Positions 1 to 5,851 of a stretch of 6,473 bases of DNA are shown in pieces. The notes beneath the pieces were generated by a model. It saw nothing but the letters and a program-made list of their open reading frames with translations, had not been told where the DNA came from and ran no database searches. Origin of the DNA: Thermoplasmatales archaeon (GTDB lineage Archaea; Thermoplasmatota; Thermoplasmata; Thermoplasmatales; GCA-001856825). Numbering within the stretch: position 1 is the stretch's first letter; each line of letters starts with the position of its first letter. The stretch spans positions 1 through 6,473 of the forward strand of contig JACWAC010000064.1 in NCBI GenBank assembly GCA_014874235.1. Direction: 5' to 3'. Made by a program: the position numbers and the translations under genes.

Positions 1-2
1 CA

Positions 3-77
3 CGCCCGAGCTGGGATTCGAACCCAGGTCTGAGGCTCCGCAGGCCTCTAGGATAATCCAAACTACCCCACTCGGGC
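3..77 (-). tRNA. tRNA-Arg (anticodon GCG)
   Basis: A complete cloverleaf folds on the minus strand. The 7-bp acceptor stem GCCCGAG/CTCGGGC is perfect, the D arm has A14, G18G19 and A20, and the anticodon stem GAGGC/GCCTC is perfect. The 7-base loop CTGCGGA gives anticodon GCG, which reads CGC and CGU arginine codons. A 4-base variable region precedes the T arm CTGGG-TTCGAAT-CCCAG. The discriminator is G73, no CCA is encoded (common in archaea), and there is no intron. A20 and C35 are known arginine identity elements. The gene is 75 bases. Position 37 is G, so this tRNA is not a t6A substrate. Its 5' end overlaps the 3' end of the upstream pcc1-like gene by 15 bases. Confidence 0.96.
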
Positions 78-290
78 ATTGAGGCTTTCGGAAACTTTTT
101 CTAAATATAAAACTGACTCGAGAAATTCGTTCAGCGTTTTTCTAACTTCATTGGTCTGTCCCTTGACGGTGCACATATATCCATCCTTAGTTTTTCTAAA
201 GCTTAAGTACTTTCTGTGATCCTCAATAATAGCCCTGATGATATAATCCGCCTCTTTCCCTGTTATCTTCAGCTTGGCTTCAATTTGCAG
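63..290 (-). CDS. pcc1: Pcc1-like KEOPS complex subunit, non-standard start codon
   Basis: The frame is open from 290 to a TAG at 63-65 and encodes 75 residues. It matches the Pcc1 layout: an N-terminal strand (QIEAKLKITGKEAD), an amphipathic helix (YIIRAIIEDHRKY), two strands (SFRKTKDGYMCTVKGQ) and a long C-terminal helix (TNEVRKTLNEFLESVLYLEKVSE). Pcc1 is the small dimerising subunit of KEOPS, which makes t6A37 in tRNA with Kae1, Bud32 and Cgi121. Its usual length is about 75-90 residues, so this looks full length. No ATG, GTG or TTG exists in frame until residue 39, and TAA-TAG closes the frame just upstream (positions 304-309). The best start is CTG at 288-290, with a GGAG motif 9 bases upstream; ATT at 282-284 is an alternative. 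The gene overlaps the SelB-like gene by 11 bases and its stop codon lies inside tRNA-Arg. Family assignment is by pattern, without a profile search. Confidence 0.72.
   Translation of the reverse strand: MQIEAKLKITGKEADYIIRAIIEDHRKYLSFRKTKDGYMCTVKGQTNEVRKTLNEFLESVLYLEKVSESLNARVG
101..113 (-). promoter_or_regulatory. TATA box for tRNA-Arg, inside the pcc1-like gene
   Basis: On the minus strand this reads GTTTTATATTTAG. Its centre is about 29 bases upstream of the tRNA 5' end at 77, the expected archaeal TBP-site distance for transcription starting at or near the mature tRNA end. It lies within the coding sequence of the pcc1-like gene, where it specifies Val-Leu-Tyr-Leu. The tRNA can therefore be made independently of readthrough from the genes upstream. 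Position and composition support the call; no upstream BRE element was scored. Confidence 0.55.
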
Positions 291-1194
291 GTTTCCCAGC
301 TCCTATTATTCTCGGACTTGAATTCAGGGATGTGAGTGAAAAAATCTCGTCGATTATTGGAACTTTTTTGTCCACATCTATCAAGAATCTTCCCTCGGAG
401 ATGTCTGAAATTTCTGCATTGACATTGTTGAACAGGAAGTTGAGCTGTATTTTCTCTCCGATAGAAGGGATTACCTTGACCGTGGGATTGGTACTCACTT
501 CGAGCTGGATGCTCTCTGTGAATTCCAAACCTTCTCTTGAATACAGGAGTGTGCCCTTAGGAACATCATCCACATCCACGTTCCTATAGGCTAGTCCAAC
601 TCTAGAAAAGGGACCTGCATTATCCATGTCAACATCCATGATCTGAATGCTCTTGATGTCCACACTCTTGCCAGAGGGATACGCCTTCATCACCATATGC
701 TTCTTTATTTGCCCTCCCAGGACGAACCCTAGGCTCACCGTTCCAACCCCCTTCACCTGGAAACTCTGGTCAAGTACTACCAGATCTTCTGCCTTGGGAG
801 GCTCTATCGGTACCTGAGAGAATCTTTCAAGATCCTCAAACTTCGGACTAAGTTCGTGGATGGTTATTCCCAAACTAGATGAAATCTTTTGAATCTGATA
901 TACGATAGATGAATCTGCGACAACCCCCAGGTTCTTTATTTGGTTGTACTCTAAAGTCAGCAAGAATTCTCCAACACTCTTGTCCAGCTCGCTGATTGCG
1001 ATTATAGCCTTGTTGGCCACAGAAGCAGCATTCAGAAGAGTCTGTATTCTTTCAGGGAATTTGAAGGGATAGAGGAAAGTTATCTCGTTGTCTGATATCT
1101 TAGTGTTGTAATATCTGATATCTGTTTCGGATCCTTTCTTTGCCAGATTCTTGAGTATCTCCTCATCCCCGTAGAAAAGAACTGTCTGGTTCAC
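280..1194 (-). CDS. EF-Tu/SelB-like protein with degenerate GTPase domain
   Basis: This 304-residue protein aligns by eye with the SelB/EF1A fold. Residues about 139-217 form a clear EF-Tu domain 2, with the signature DQSFQVKGVGTVSLGFVLGG, then YPSGKSVDIKSIQIMDVDMD and RVGLAYRNVDVDDVPKGTLL. Residues about 225-304 look like a domain 3 barrel. Residues 1-120 keep the size and strand-helix rhythm of a G domain but lack its motifs. There is no GxxxxGKS/T (residues 8-16 read YGDEEILKN), no DxxG and no NKxD (VADSS at that place), so GTP binding is not expected. It may bind tRNA or ribosome, or act as a scaffold; the role is unknown. The start codon is GTG at 1192-1194, with a TATA box about 25 bases upstream, implying a leaderless mRNA. 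The 3' end overlaps the pcc1-like gene. Confidence 0.85.
   Translation of the reverse strand: MNQTVLFYGDEEILKNLAKKGSETDIRYYNTKISDNEITFLYPFKFPERIQTLLNAASVANKAIIAISELDKSVGEFLLTLEYNQIKNLGVVADSSIVYQIQKISSSLGITIHELSPKFEDLERFSQVPIEPPKAEDLVVLDQSFQVKGVGTVSLGFVLGGQIKKHMVMKAYPSGKSVDIKSIQIMDVDMDNAGPFSRVGLAYRNVDVDDVPKGTLLYSREGLEFTESIQLEVSTNPTVKVIPSIGEKIQLNFLFNNVNAEISDISEGRFLIDVDKKVPIIDEIFSLTSLNSSPRIIGAGKPAN
300..303 (-). promoter_or_regulatory. Ribosome binding site that decides the pcc1-like start
   Basis: GGAG on the minus strand lies 9 bases before the CTG codon at 288-290. Directly upstream of it, in the pcc1 frame, are the stops TAA and TAG. A second CTG at 297-299 touches the motif and would be too close. 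This spacing is the main sequence argument for initiation at 290 rather than at ATT 284. The motif lies inside the 3' end of the SelB-like gene, so translation is probably coupled. Confidence 0.45.
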
Positions 1195-1211
1195 GAGTTG
1201 AGAATTCTCTG

Positions 1212-1227
1212 CTTTTATATATAAATT
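1212..1227 (-). promoter_or_regulatory. TATA box of the SelB-like/pcc1/tRNA unit
   Basis: The minus strand reads AATTTATATATAAAAG, the strongest TATA-like element in the window. Its centre lies about 25 bases before the GTG start at 1194, and no Shine-Dalgarno motif lies between them. This geometry predicts a leaderless transcript beginning at or within a few bases of the start codon. Transcription from here could run through the pcc1-like gene into tRNA-Arg. Confidence 0.7.
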
Positions 1228-1253
1228 GTTCGAGAAGTTTGTTTTGGGACCAT

Positions 1254-1631
1254 TTAGGAAGGTGAGACGGTCAGCGATTCCACCTTTTCATTTTCAGAGA
1301 CTGACCGAACGAATCTGATTATTTCTTCGAACGAACTGATGGCGAATTCCATGTTTTTCACCTGGTTGAACAGGTACTTCTTGCCTTCATTGCTGATCTC
1401 GTAGTACTTTCTGTTTCGTTCAGTTTGGCGGCTCAATTTTCCTCTAACTAGTCCTCTTATCTCCATGTTTCTGAGTATAGAATAAATTTCACCGTTCGAT
1501 AGCTTCTGACCCAAAAACTTGTCGACCTCTCTCTCAAGTTGATATCCATAGCTGGGCTCTTTCCAGAGGCACTTCAAGATCACAAGGGACATCACTCCCT
1601 TGAACGTCCTTCCTCGCTTCGACTCGTTCAT
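1254..1631 (-). CDS. PadR-family transcriptional regulator
   Basis: This 125-residue protein has the PadR winged-helix layout. An N-terminal helix (TFKGVMSLVILKCLWKEPSYGY) leads into the family's conserved GY motif at residues 29-30. The recognition region is about residues 43-62 (KLSNGEIYSILRNMEIRGLV), and the wing and following helix are RKYYEISNEGKKYL. A C-terminal helix (residues about 88-112) would serve as the dimerisation element. PadR proteins usually repress genes next to them, often multidrug exporters, and respond to small ligands. The ABC exporter pair lies directly upstream on the same strand, 63 bases away, so it is the likely target along with the regulator's own promoter. The ATG at 1629-1631 has no clear ribosome site and sits about 32 bases after a TATA box, suggesting a very short leader. 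The ligand cannot be read from sequence. Confidence 0.9.
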   Translation of the reverse strand: MNESKRGRTFKGVMSLVILKCLWKEPSYGYQLEREVDKFLGQKLSNGEIYSILRNMEIRGLVRGKLSRQTERNRKYYEISNEGKKYLFNQVKNMEFAISSFEEIIRFVRSVSENEKVESLTVSPS

Positions 1632-1652
1632 CCGTATATACTGCTCAATTAA

Positions 1653-1690
1653 CAGTCGTATTTAAGGTTGAATCATCGTATGCCCGACTG
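1653..1690 (-). repeat. Inverted repeat flanking the padR promoter, candidate operator
   Basis: CAGTCG at 1653-1658 and CGACTG at 1685-1690 are perfect 6-base inverted copies separated by 26 bases, and they bracket the padR TATA box. CGTAT also occurs three times in the same intergenic stretch, at 1633, 1657 and 1677. PadR dimers bind such palindromes at their own promoters in other organisms, so this may be an autoregulatory operator. Six-base arms with a long gap can arise by chance, and the spacing exceeds the usual PadR site. Confidence 0.25.
1656..1668 (-). promoter_or_regulatory. TATA box of the padR gene
   Basis: The minus strand reads ACCTTAAATACGA, a TTAAATA-type TATA box centred about 32 bases before the ATG at 1631, which predicts a leader of only a few bases. 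A second AT-rich run (TATATAC) directly before the ATG is too close to act as the TATA box of this gene. PadR therefore seems able to be expressed apart from the ABC pair, although readthrough from 1695 is possible because no T-rich terminator is seen. Confidence 0.5.
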
Positions 1691-1694
1691 ATTT

Positions 1695-2438
1695 TCATAT
1701 CTCTCTCCATCTGGACCTTTTCAGGGCCAGATAGGTCAAAATAGCGGTGACCGCAAGAAGAACAATCCACGACACAACGAAGCCTTCCGCGCCTGGATCA
1801 TAGAAGCCTGTCTGACTCTGTGCTATCACCGATGCATACGTGGTTGGTGAAAGATAAGCCAGATACCGATACGGGAAGGGGATATAGGTAATGGGATAGT
1901 ATACAGGAGGGATGGTTGTCAGCAGCGGCGACAAAATTCCAGAAAATCCCCAGGACTGGATGATGTCAGAAGTGAATGTTGAGAGAAAGAATCCCAATGA
2001 TATTGAGAAGGTAAATATCGTCGCCATGTCCATGAAAATTATGAAACCACCAGTGATGGTTGTCTTTACGAATATGAGGTTCAGAACGATCAGAAATGCA
2101 AGCGTCGGGATGGAATAGACGATCTCAGACAGGGCCATGCCTATGATGTAGATCAGGGAAGTCGTGGGAGAACTAACGATCATGTCTTGGAGCCTCATGT
2201 CGTTCTTAAGGTGAGACAAGTCCTGCTGCAGAGAAGTACCGCTCGATACCATGCTCATGATGAGAGCTCCCACGGCTGCCACCGGCAGCAAAGCTCCCTT
2301 GCTTGCGAATGTTACCACAGCTAGAATGGCCAGAGGTGCAAGCAGCGTGTTTATCAGAACGACGGGATAATTTATCATTGCATAGATGGAATTGACCAGT
2401 ATCGAGGCCATTATCTGGCTACCAATTCTTCTCTTCAT
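1695..2438 (-). CDS. ABC-2 type transporter permease
   Basis: This is the membrane half of the exporter, 247 residues from the chosen ATG. It has about six hydrophobic segments (roughly residues 25-45, 50-66, 94-125 as a re-entrant pair, 132-152, 160-178 and 219-239). It carries the ABC-2 hallmarks: a cytoplasmic loop before the third segment (LQDMIVSSPTTSLIYIIG) and the late motif PPVYYPITYIPFPYRYLAYL-SPTTYAS. Length and layout match DrrB/NodJ-type permeases. A start at TTG 2465 would add nine residues, but ATG 2436-2438 is preferred because GGAG sits 7 bases before it. The gene overlaps the end of the ATPase gene by 20 bases, implying translational coupling and a 1:1 complex. The substrate is unknown; lipids, drugs or surface polymers are all possible for this family. 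Confidence 0.88.
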   Translation of the reverse strand: MKRRIGSQIMASILVNSIYAMINYPVVLINTLLAPLAILAVVTFASKGALLPVAAVGALIMSMVSSGTSLQQDLSHLKNDMRLQDMIVSSPTTSLIYIIGMALSEIVYSIPTLAFLIVLNLIFVKTTITGGFIIFMDMATIFTFSISLGFFLSTFTSDIIQSWGFSGILSPLLTTIPPVYYPITYIPFPYRYLAYLSPTTYASVIAQSQTGFYDPGAEGFVVSWIVLLAVTAILTYLALKRSRWREI

Positions 2439-3339
2439 TCTCCTTCTCCTCTTCCTCGTTCCCAAGGTACTGTTCGAAAATGCTGGTCAGAGAGGCCTCT
2501 TCAACGGTGAACTTCATCTTGTTGGTTACGAGGTATGGAACAAGTCCATATATCTTGGCGGCGGAACCATACACAAAGGTCTCCTTCTCTGAAACTGGAT
2601 GCACCTGCACTTCGTCTTCGCTTATCTTGAAATTTTCGGAATAAACCTTCAGGACATACGGTAGTTTAACCTTCGACCTGAGGTCTTCAATGCCACCTAT
2701 ATCAACCAATTTACCCTTGTCGAGGATCATGATCTGGTCCCCAAGGATCTCCGCCTCTTCGAGGTAGTGGGTCGTCAGAATGATCAGTCGATCTCTCTTC
2801 ATCTTGGAAAGCAACTGCCAGAGCTCCTTCCGTGACAGATAGTCGAGACCGGTTGTAGGTTCGTCCAGAAACACGACAGGAGCCTCACTCGAGATTACGG
2901 TTGCTACCATCAGTTTCCTCTTTTGTCCTCCCGAGAGCTTCCTGCTCTTCTCCCCTTCCTTCCCTTCGAGTCCTAGCTCTCTCAGTGCCTCCTTCCCCTT
3001 CTCGTTCGCTTCCCTGTAAGAGTAACCCCTCCACATGAGGTATGAACTTACAGTCTGCAACGGAGTCAACCAGGGAAGGGGCCGTGCCTCCTGCGGAACT
3101 ACTGCAATCTCCCGTCTGACAGATTCCGCCTGCTCTACGACGTCAGCGTCGTTGATGTATCCTTTCCCAGAGGTCGGAAGGAGTTCGGTAGAAAGTATCC
3201 TTACGAACGTCGTCTTGCCTGCTCCATTCCTGCCGATAATCGAGAATATGCCATTCATATTCAGATCGATTGACAAGTCTTCTAGTGCCTTGTTCTTCCT
3301 GTCATATGTCTTCGATAACCCAGTCGTCCTAATTCTCAT
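2419..3339 (-). CDS. ABC-2 type exporter ATP-binding protein
   Basis: This 306-residue nucleotide-binding subunit energises the permease encoded just downstream. All motifs are intact: Walker A GRNGAGKTT (36-44), Q-loop Q83 in VVPQEA, signature LSGGQ (135-139), Walker B VVFLDEP with catalytic E160 (155-161), D-loop GLD (164-166) and switch histidine H191. Residues about 222-306 form the C-terminal extension usual in DrrA/CcmA-type exporter ATPases. The protein ends in a highly acidic tail, GNEEEEKENEEKNW. The ATG at 3337-3339 has AAGGGTG 4 bases upstream. The gene begins 28 bases after the mrp stop with no TATA box in the gap, so co-transcription with mrp is likely. The DrrA-like class fits drug or lipid export, but the substrate is not shown by the sequence. 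Confidence 0.95.
   Translation of the reverse strand: MRIRTTGLSKTYDRKNKALEDLSIDLNMNGIFSIIGRNGAGKTTFVRILSTELLPTSGKGYINDADVVEQAESVRREIAVVPQEARPLPWLTPLQTVSSYLMWRGYSYREANEKGKEALRELGLEGKEGEKSRKLSGGQKRKLMVATVISSEAPVVFLDEPTTGLDYLSRKELWQLLSKMKRDRLIILTTHYLEEAEILGDQIMILDKGKLVDIGGIEDLRSKVKLPYVLKVYSENFKISEDEVQVHPVSEKETFVYGSAAKIYGLVPYLVTNKMKFTVEEASLTSIFEQYLGNEEEEKENEEKNW
2446..2449 (-). promoter_or_regulatory. Ribosome binding site deciding the permease start
   Basis: GGAG on the minus strand lies 7 bases before ATG 2436-2438. It sits within a purine run (2439-2459) that also encodes the acidic C-terminal tail of the ATPase. The TTG at 2465 has no comparable motif at proper spacing, so the ATG is the better start. 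Confidence 0.6.
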
Positions 3340-3367
3340 TTGACACCCTTCGGTTAGAATTCTCCCC

Positions 3368-4237
3368 CTAAGATGTCTGAGTGCTCTTTGTAATACCAGA
3401 ATAGCTCAGGACTCTGTCAACCACGGAAGTAAAGCTCTTCGCACTGTTGCTCTCTGGGTGTGACAGGATCATGGGCGTACCGTCGTCCCCATCCTCGACC
3501 ACAGATGCTTCCAGCGGAATGGAGCCCAGGAAGTTGATGTCAAATTCCTTGGAAACCTTCTCTCCCGTCCCCTTCTTGAAGATGTAGGTGGTCTCCCCGC
3601 AGTGCGGACAGACAAATCCACTCATGTTCTCAATCAAACCCACCACAGGAGCGTTGAGCTGCTTGGCAAAATTAATTGCTTTCTTGACATCGAGCATTGC
3701 TACTTCTTGAGGCGTTCCCACCACCACGAATCCCGTTATCTTTGGAATAAGCTGGACTATCGACAGTGCTTCATCGCCCGTTCCGGGGGGAAGGTCGAAT
3801 ATCAGGAAATCCAGTTTTCCCCAAGCTATGTCTTTGATAAATTGCTCAATCATCTTGTGCTTCAAGGCTCCTCTCCAGATGACAGGAGTATCCCTGGTTG
3901 GAAGGAAGTATTCTATCGAAATGACTCGAAGGTTATTGCTGTACTTCACTGGTACTATCTTCTTGTTATCGTCCATCACGGGCTTGTCGTCTATCAGACC
4001 CAGCATCTGTGGAATGTCTGGACCGTGCATGTCTGCATCTACCAGACCCACCTGATATCCCCTGTTGGACAACTCGACCGCAAGGTTGGCGGATACAGTT
4101 GATTTTCCTACTCCTCCCTTCCCACTCATTACTACGAGTACGTTGCTTATGTTCTTTATATTTTCATTTTCCGTGCTTATCTTGAAATCGACAGGTGTTT
4201 TTGGAGAAGGTTGGTTAACTTTTATAGTTCCAGGCAC
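3368..4237 (-). CDS. Mrp/NBP35-type P-loop ATPase, Fe-S cluster carrier
   Basis: This is a 289-residue cytosolic ATPase of the Mrp/ApbC/Nbp35 group, which holds a labile 4Fe-4S cluster at a dimer interface and delivers it to apo-proteins. Motifs: deviant Walker A GKGGVGKST (39-47, with the signature lysine K40), switch I region DADMHGPDIPQMLG (67-80), Walker B region FDLPPGTGDE (147-156), and the family motif ENMSGFVCPHC with cluster ligands C210 and C213. There is no N-terminal MIP18/DUF59 domain, as usual in archaea; residues 1-30 are a poorly ordered leader. The GTG start (4235-4237) is fixed by AAGGTGAT immediately upstream. It heads the strand that continues into the ABC exporter. Fe-S carriage is known for the family and inferred here. 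Confidence 0.95.
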   Translation of the reverse strand: MPGTIKVNQPSPKTPVDFKISTENENIKNISNVLVVMSGKGGVGKSTVSANLAVELSNRGYQVGLVDADMHGPDIPQMLGLIDDKPVMDDNKKIVPVKYSNNLRVISIEYFLPTRDTPVIWRGALKHKMIEQFIKDIAWGKLDFLIFDLPPGTGDEALSIVQLIPKITGFVVVGTPQEVAMLDVKKAINFAKQLNAPVVGLIENMSGFVCPHCGETTYIFKKGTGEKVSKEFDINFLGSIPLEASVVEDGDDGTPMILSHPESNSAKSFTSVVDRVLSYSGITKSTQTS

Positions 4238-4340
4238 GAAATCACCTTCTCCTCTATCGACGCTACGAATAATAACTCTTCTTAGTGCATTTCGAATATT
4301 GTATCACATTCCTTTAATATAGATTTATAATTCAATTTGG
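4238..4340. promoter_or_regulatory. Divergent promoter region between mrp and the secreted protein gene
   Basis: This 103-base AT-rich stretch holds the start signals of both outward-facing genes. For the plus-strand gene, CTTTAATATA at 4312-4321 is centred about 24 bases before ATG 4341, giving a leaderless transcript. For mrp, candidate minus-strand boxes are ATACAATATTC (about 4296-4306), giving a leader of roughly 35-40 bases, and TATATTAAAG, which overlaps the plus-strand box. I cannot choose between these for mrp. No RNA gene or clear operator is seen. Confidence 0.55.
4241..4248 (-). promoter_or_regulatory. Strong ribosome binding site of the mrp gene
   Basis: AAGGTGAT on the minus strand matches the 16S rRNA 3' end (AUCACCU) and ends 3 bases before the GTG start. 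It fixes the start and shows that the mrp mRNA has a 5' leader, unlike the apparently leaderless genes nearby. Confidence 0.75.
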
Positions 4341-5828
4341 ATGAAATATCTCCAGGTCGCTCTTGCTGTAGCGACAATAGTGGTCTTATCGACCATGACT
4401 ATTGGGTTGGTGCACGCAGATGGATCGACAACGGGTCTCGACACTTTCGACACATCATCCAATGGAATTACGAATTTCACCGTTCAGGTCAACAACCAAC
4501 CACTAGTGGTCTTCAAATACTTCAACGTTTCCGGCACTTCAACATCTTTGAATTTGCCAAATATCGACAATGAAAAGATGACACCTCTCTTCTGGCAGGG
4601 GTTTGGTAATGTCACCATAACACCAGCGATTCCATTTTCAACCGTTGGAAGTTTCTCTTATAGTTTTTTTCAGGTGCGACAGCTAGAATATGTCTATTTT
4701 TATACGCAGGATTATGTCGGGATATTGTTCACAACCGGCCAAATCTCTGAGTCTGCAAATCAAGTGCTCATAAAAGGACAGAACGTTACGGGAAGTGTCA
4801 CCGTTTCCTACATCAACTCACCTCTATCCAGCTATAATTTTACCCCGGACAGCTACAAGAATAGTGGACAATCCTACCTCGGTAACTTTTCCAGTTTTTC
4901 GTACGCTTCAGGGAATATTGCCGATTATTCGTTGACGAATGAACAGTCATCGGTATCTGTAATTTCCAACATAACGAGTTCCAGCGGTTCGATCGTTTCG
5001 TTCGATACGAAAGGACTTGCAACGCCGGGTAAAACGGTTATGTTCGCTTCAGACTCTCTCTTCCCCCTCGTTTGCATAGATGCCTTCAACAGCTCCATCA
5101 GCATACAACTTGCCAATGGGTTCCACTTCGGTACGGCAGAGGGGCAGGGACAGGGTAACTCTGGTGGTGATTCCAATCAGGACCAAGACCCATTTATCTC
5201 AACCGAATTTCCCGTCTTCCAGGAACACATATTCAAGATCATGACGGGGTCCAAGACTCTTGGCTATGTGGATGTTTACGGACAAGGCTCGGTGAACGGT
5301 ACCACTCTCAGAGTGAACTCTCCACTGAGCCTTGTTCTTATAAGATTCCTGCCTCCAGTCCAGTCCACAAACGGCACCAATAGAGGTAATGCGAATCTAG
5401 GCAATGCGACAACTGAAATCTATATCGACAACCAGGCGTACTTCGTTCCTTTCTCACCGAACGTGACTTCTCAGAATCTATCGTTTGATCACGGAAAGCT
5501 TTACTTTCAGTTCATGCAGAACGGCACGCAACAATTTGTTATCGTGATTCAGGGGAACTTTAGCGTCACCCAATTTGCGCTAAGGGGACCTGGAGGGAAC
5601 TCGACCCACTACAACGTCACTCGATCCGGAAACGAAACCGTGGTTAGCTTTTGGACAAATGGAAGCGGTCAGGGCAATCTCTCCCTTTCCATCGCCCCTT
5701 ACTTGAGCAGAAACAACCAACTGCCTCTAGTGGCCCTGGTAATATCCATAACCGCCCTCATCGCTGTTGCAGCGTCCCTTATCGTATACTCGAGGAGGAA
5801 GTGGGAAAAAGGTTTTGAAAAAGAATAA
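4341..5828 (+). CDS. Secreted, sequon-rich surface protein with C-terminal membrane anchor
   Basis: This is a 495-residue protein of unrecognised family. Residues 2-23 form a hydrophobic signal peptide, with likely cleavage after A26 (GLVHA). The following region of about 430 residues is rich in Ser, Thr, Asn, Gly and beta-prone stretches, contains a single cysteine (C245), and carries a low-complexity Gly/Gln/Asn/Asp linker at about 267-284. About residues 461-482 form a transmembrane helix followed by the basic stop SRRKWEKGFEKE, so the bulk should face outside and a short tail the cytoplasm. I count 20 N-X-S/T sequons, twelve of them between residues 319 and 446, implying heavy N-glycosylation. 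It could be a cell-surface coat, receptor or adhesion protein; no catalytic motif is visible. The ATG has a TATA box about 24 bases upstream and no ribosome site, so the gene is probably leaderless. Confidence 0.88.
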   Translation: MKYLQVALAVATIVVLSTMTIGLVHADGSTTGLDTFDTSSNGITNFTVQVNNQPLVVFKYFNVSGTSTSLNLPNIDNEKMTPLFWQGFGNVTITPAIPFSTVGSFSYSFFQVRQLEYVYFYTQDYVGILFTTGQISESANQVLIKGQNVTGSVTVSYINSPLSSYNFTPDSYKNSGQSYLGNFSSFSYASGNIADYSLTNEQSSVSVISNITSSSGSIVSFDTKGLATPGKTVMFASDSLFPLVCIDAFNSSISIQLANGFHFGTAEGQGQGNSGGDSNQDQDPFISTEFPVFQEHIFKIMTGSKTLGYVDVYGQGSVNGTTLRVNSPLSLVLIRFLPPVQSTNGTNRGNANLGNATTEIYIDNQAYFVPFSPNVTSQNLSFDHGKLYFQFMQNGTQQFVIVIQGNFSVTQFALRGPGGNSTHYNVTRSGNETVVSFWTNGSGQGNLSLSIAPYLSRNNQLPLVALVISITALIAVAASLIVYSRRKWEKGFEKE

Positions 5829-5843
5829 TTAGGTATTATTCCT

Positions 5844-5848
5844 GAGGT
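5844..5848 (+). promoter_or_regulatory. Ribosome binding site of the 95-residue gene
   Basis: GAGGT ends 3 bases before ATG 5852. A ribosome site only 16-20 bases after the previous stop suggests co-transcription with the surface protein gene, although an AT-rich run at about 5821-5833 could act as a weak separate promoter. Confidence 0.45.
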
Positions 5849-5851
5849 AAT

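Noticed and set aside
3..77. Direct functional link through t6A modification of this tRNA by KEOPS
   Set aside because: The tRNA has G37 and reads CGN codons; t6A needs A37 in ANN-decoding tRNAs.
280..303. Programmed frameshift fusing the SelB-like protein to the pcc1-like frame
   Set aside because: A +1 shift would be needed. GGGAAAC is a classical -1 slippery heptamer only when read in the pcc1 frame, and no stimulatory structure is evident. Pcc1 is normally a separate small protein with this N-terminus.
332..589. An 85-codon plus-strand frame opposite the SelB-like gene
   Set aside because: Low-complexity Ser/Thr/Leu translation typical of antisense frames; no start signals.
2436..2465. 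Permease start at TTG 2465, adding a basic segment GTRKRRRR
   Set aside because: The extension is only the other-frame reading of the purine run that encodes the ATPase acidic tail; ATG 2438 has a correctly spaced GGAG.
3035..3343. A 102-codon plus-strand frame opposite the ABC ATPase Walker A region
   Set aside because: Antisense to an intact conserved motif region, with no protein-like features of its own.
3602..4102. A 166-codon open frame on the plus strand opposite mrp
   Set aside because: It lies wholly antisense to a well-conserved ATPase, has no recognisable domain and no ribosome site; it is a shadow of codon use in mrp.
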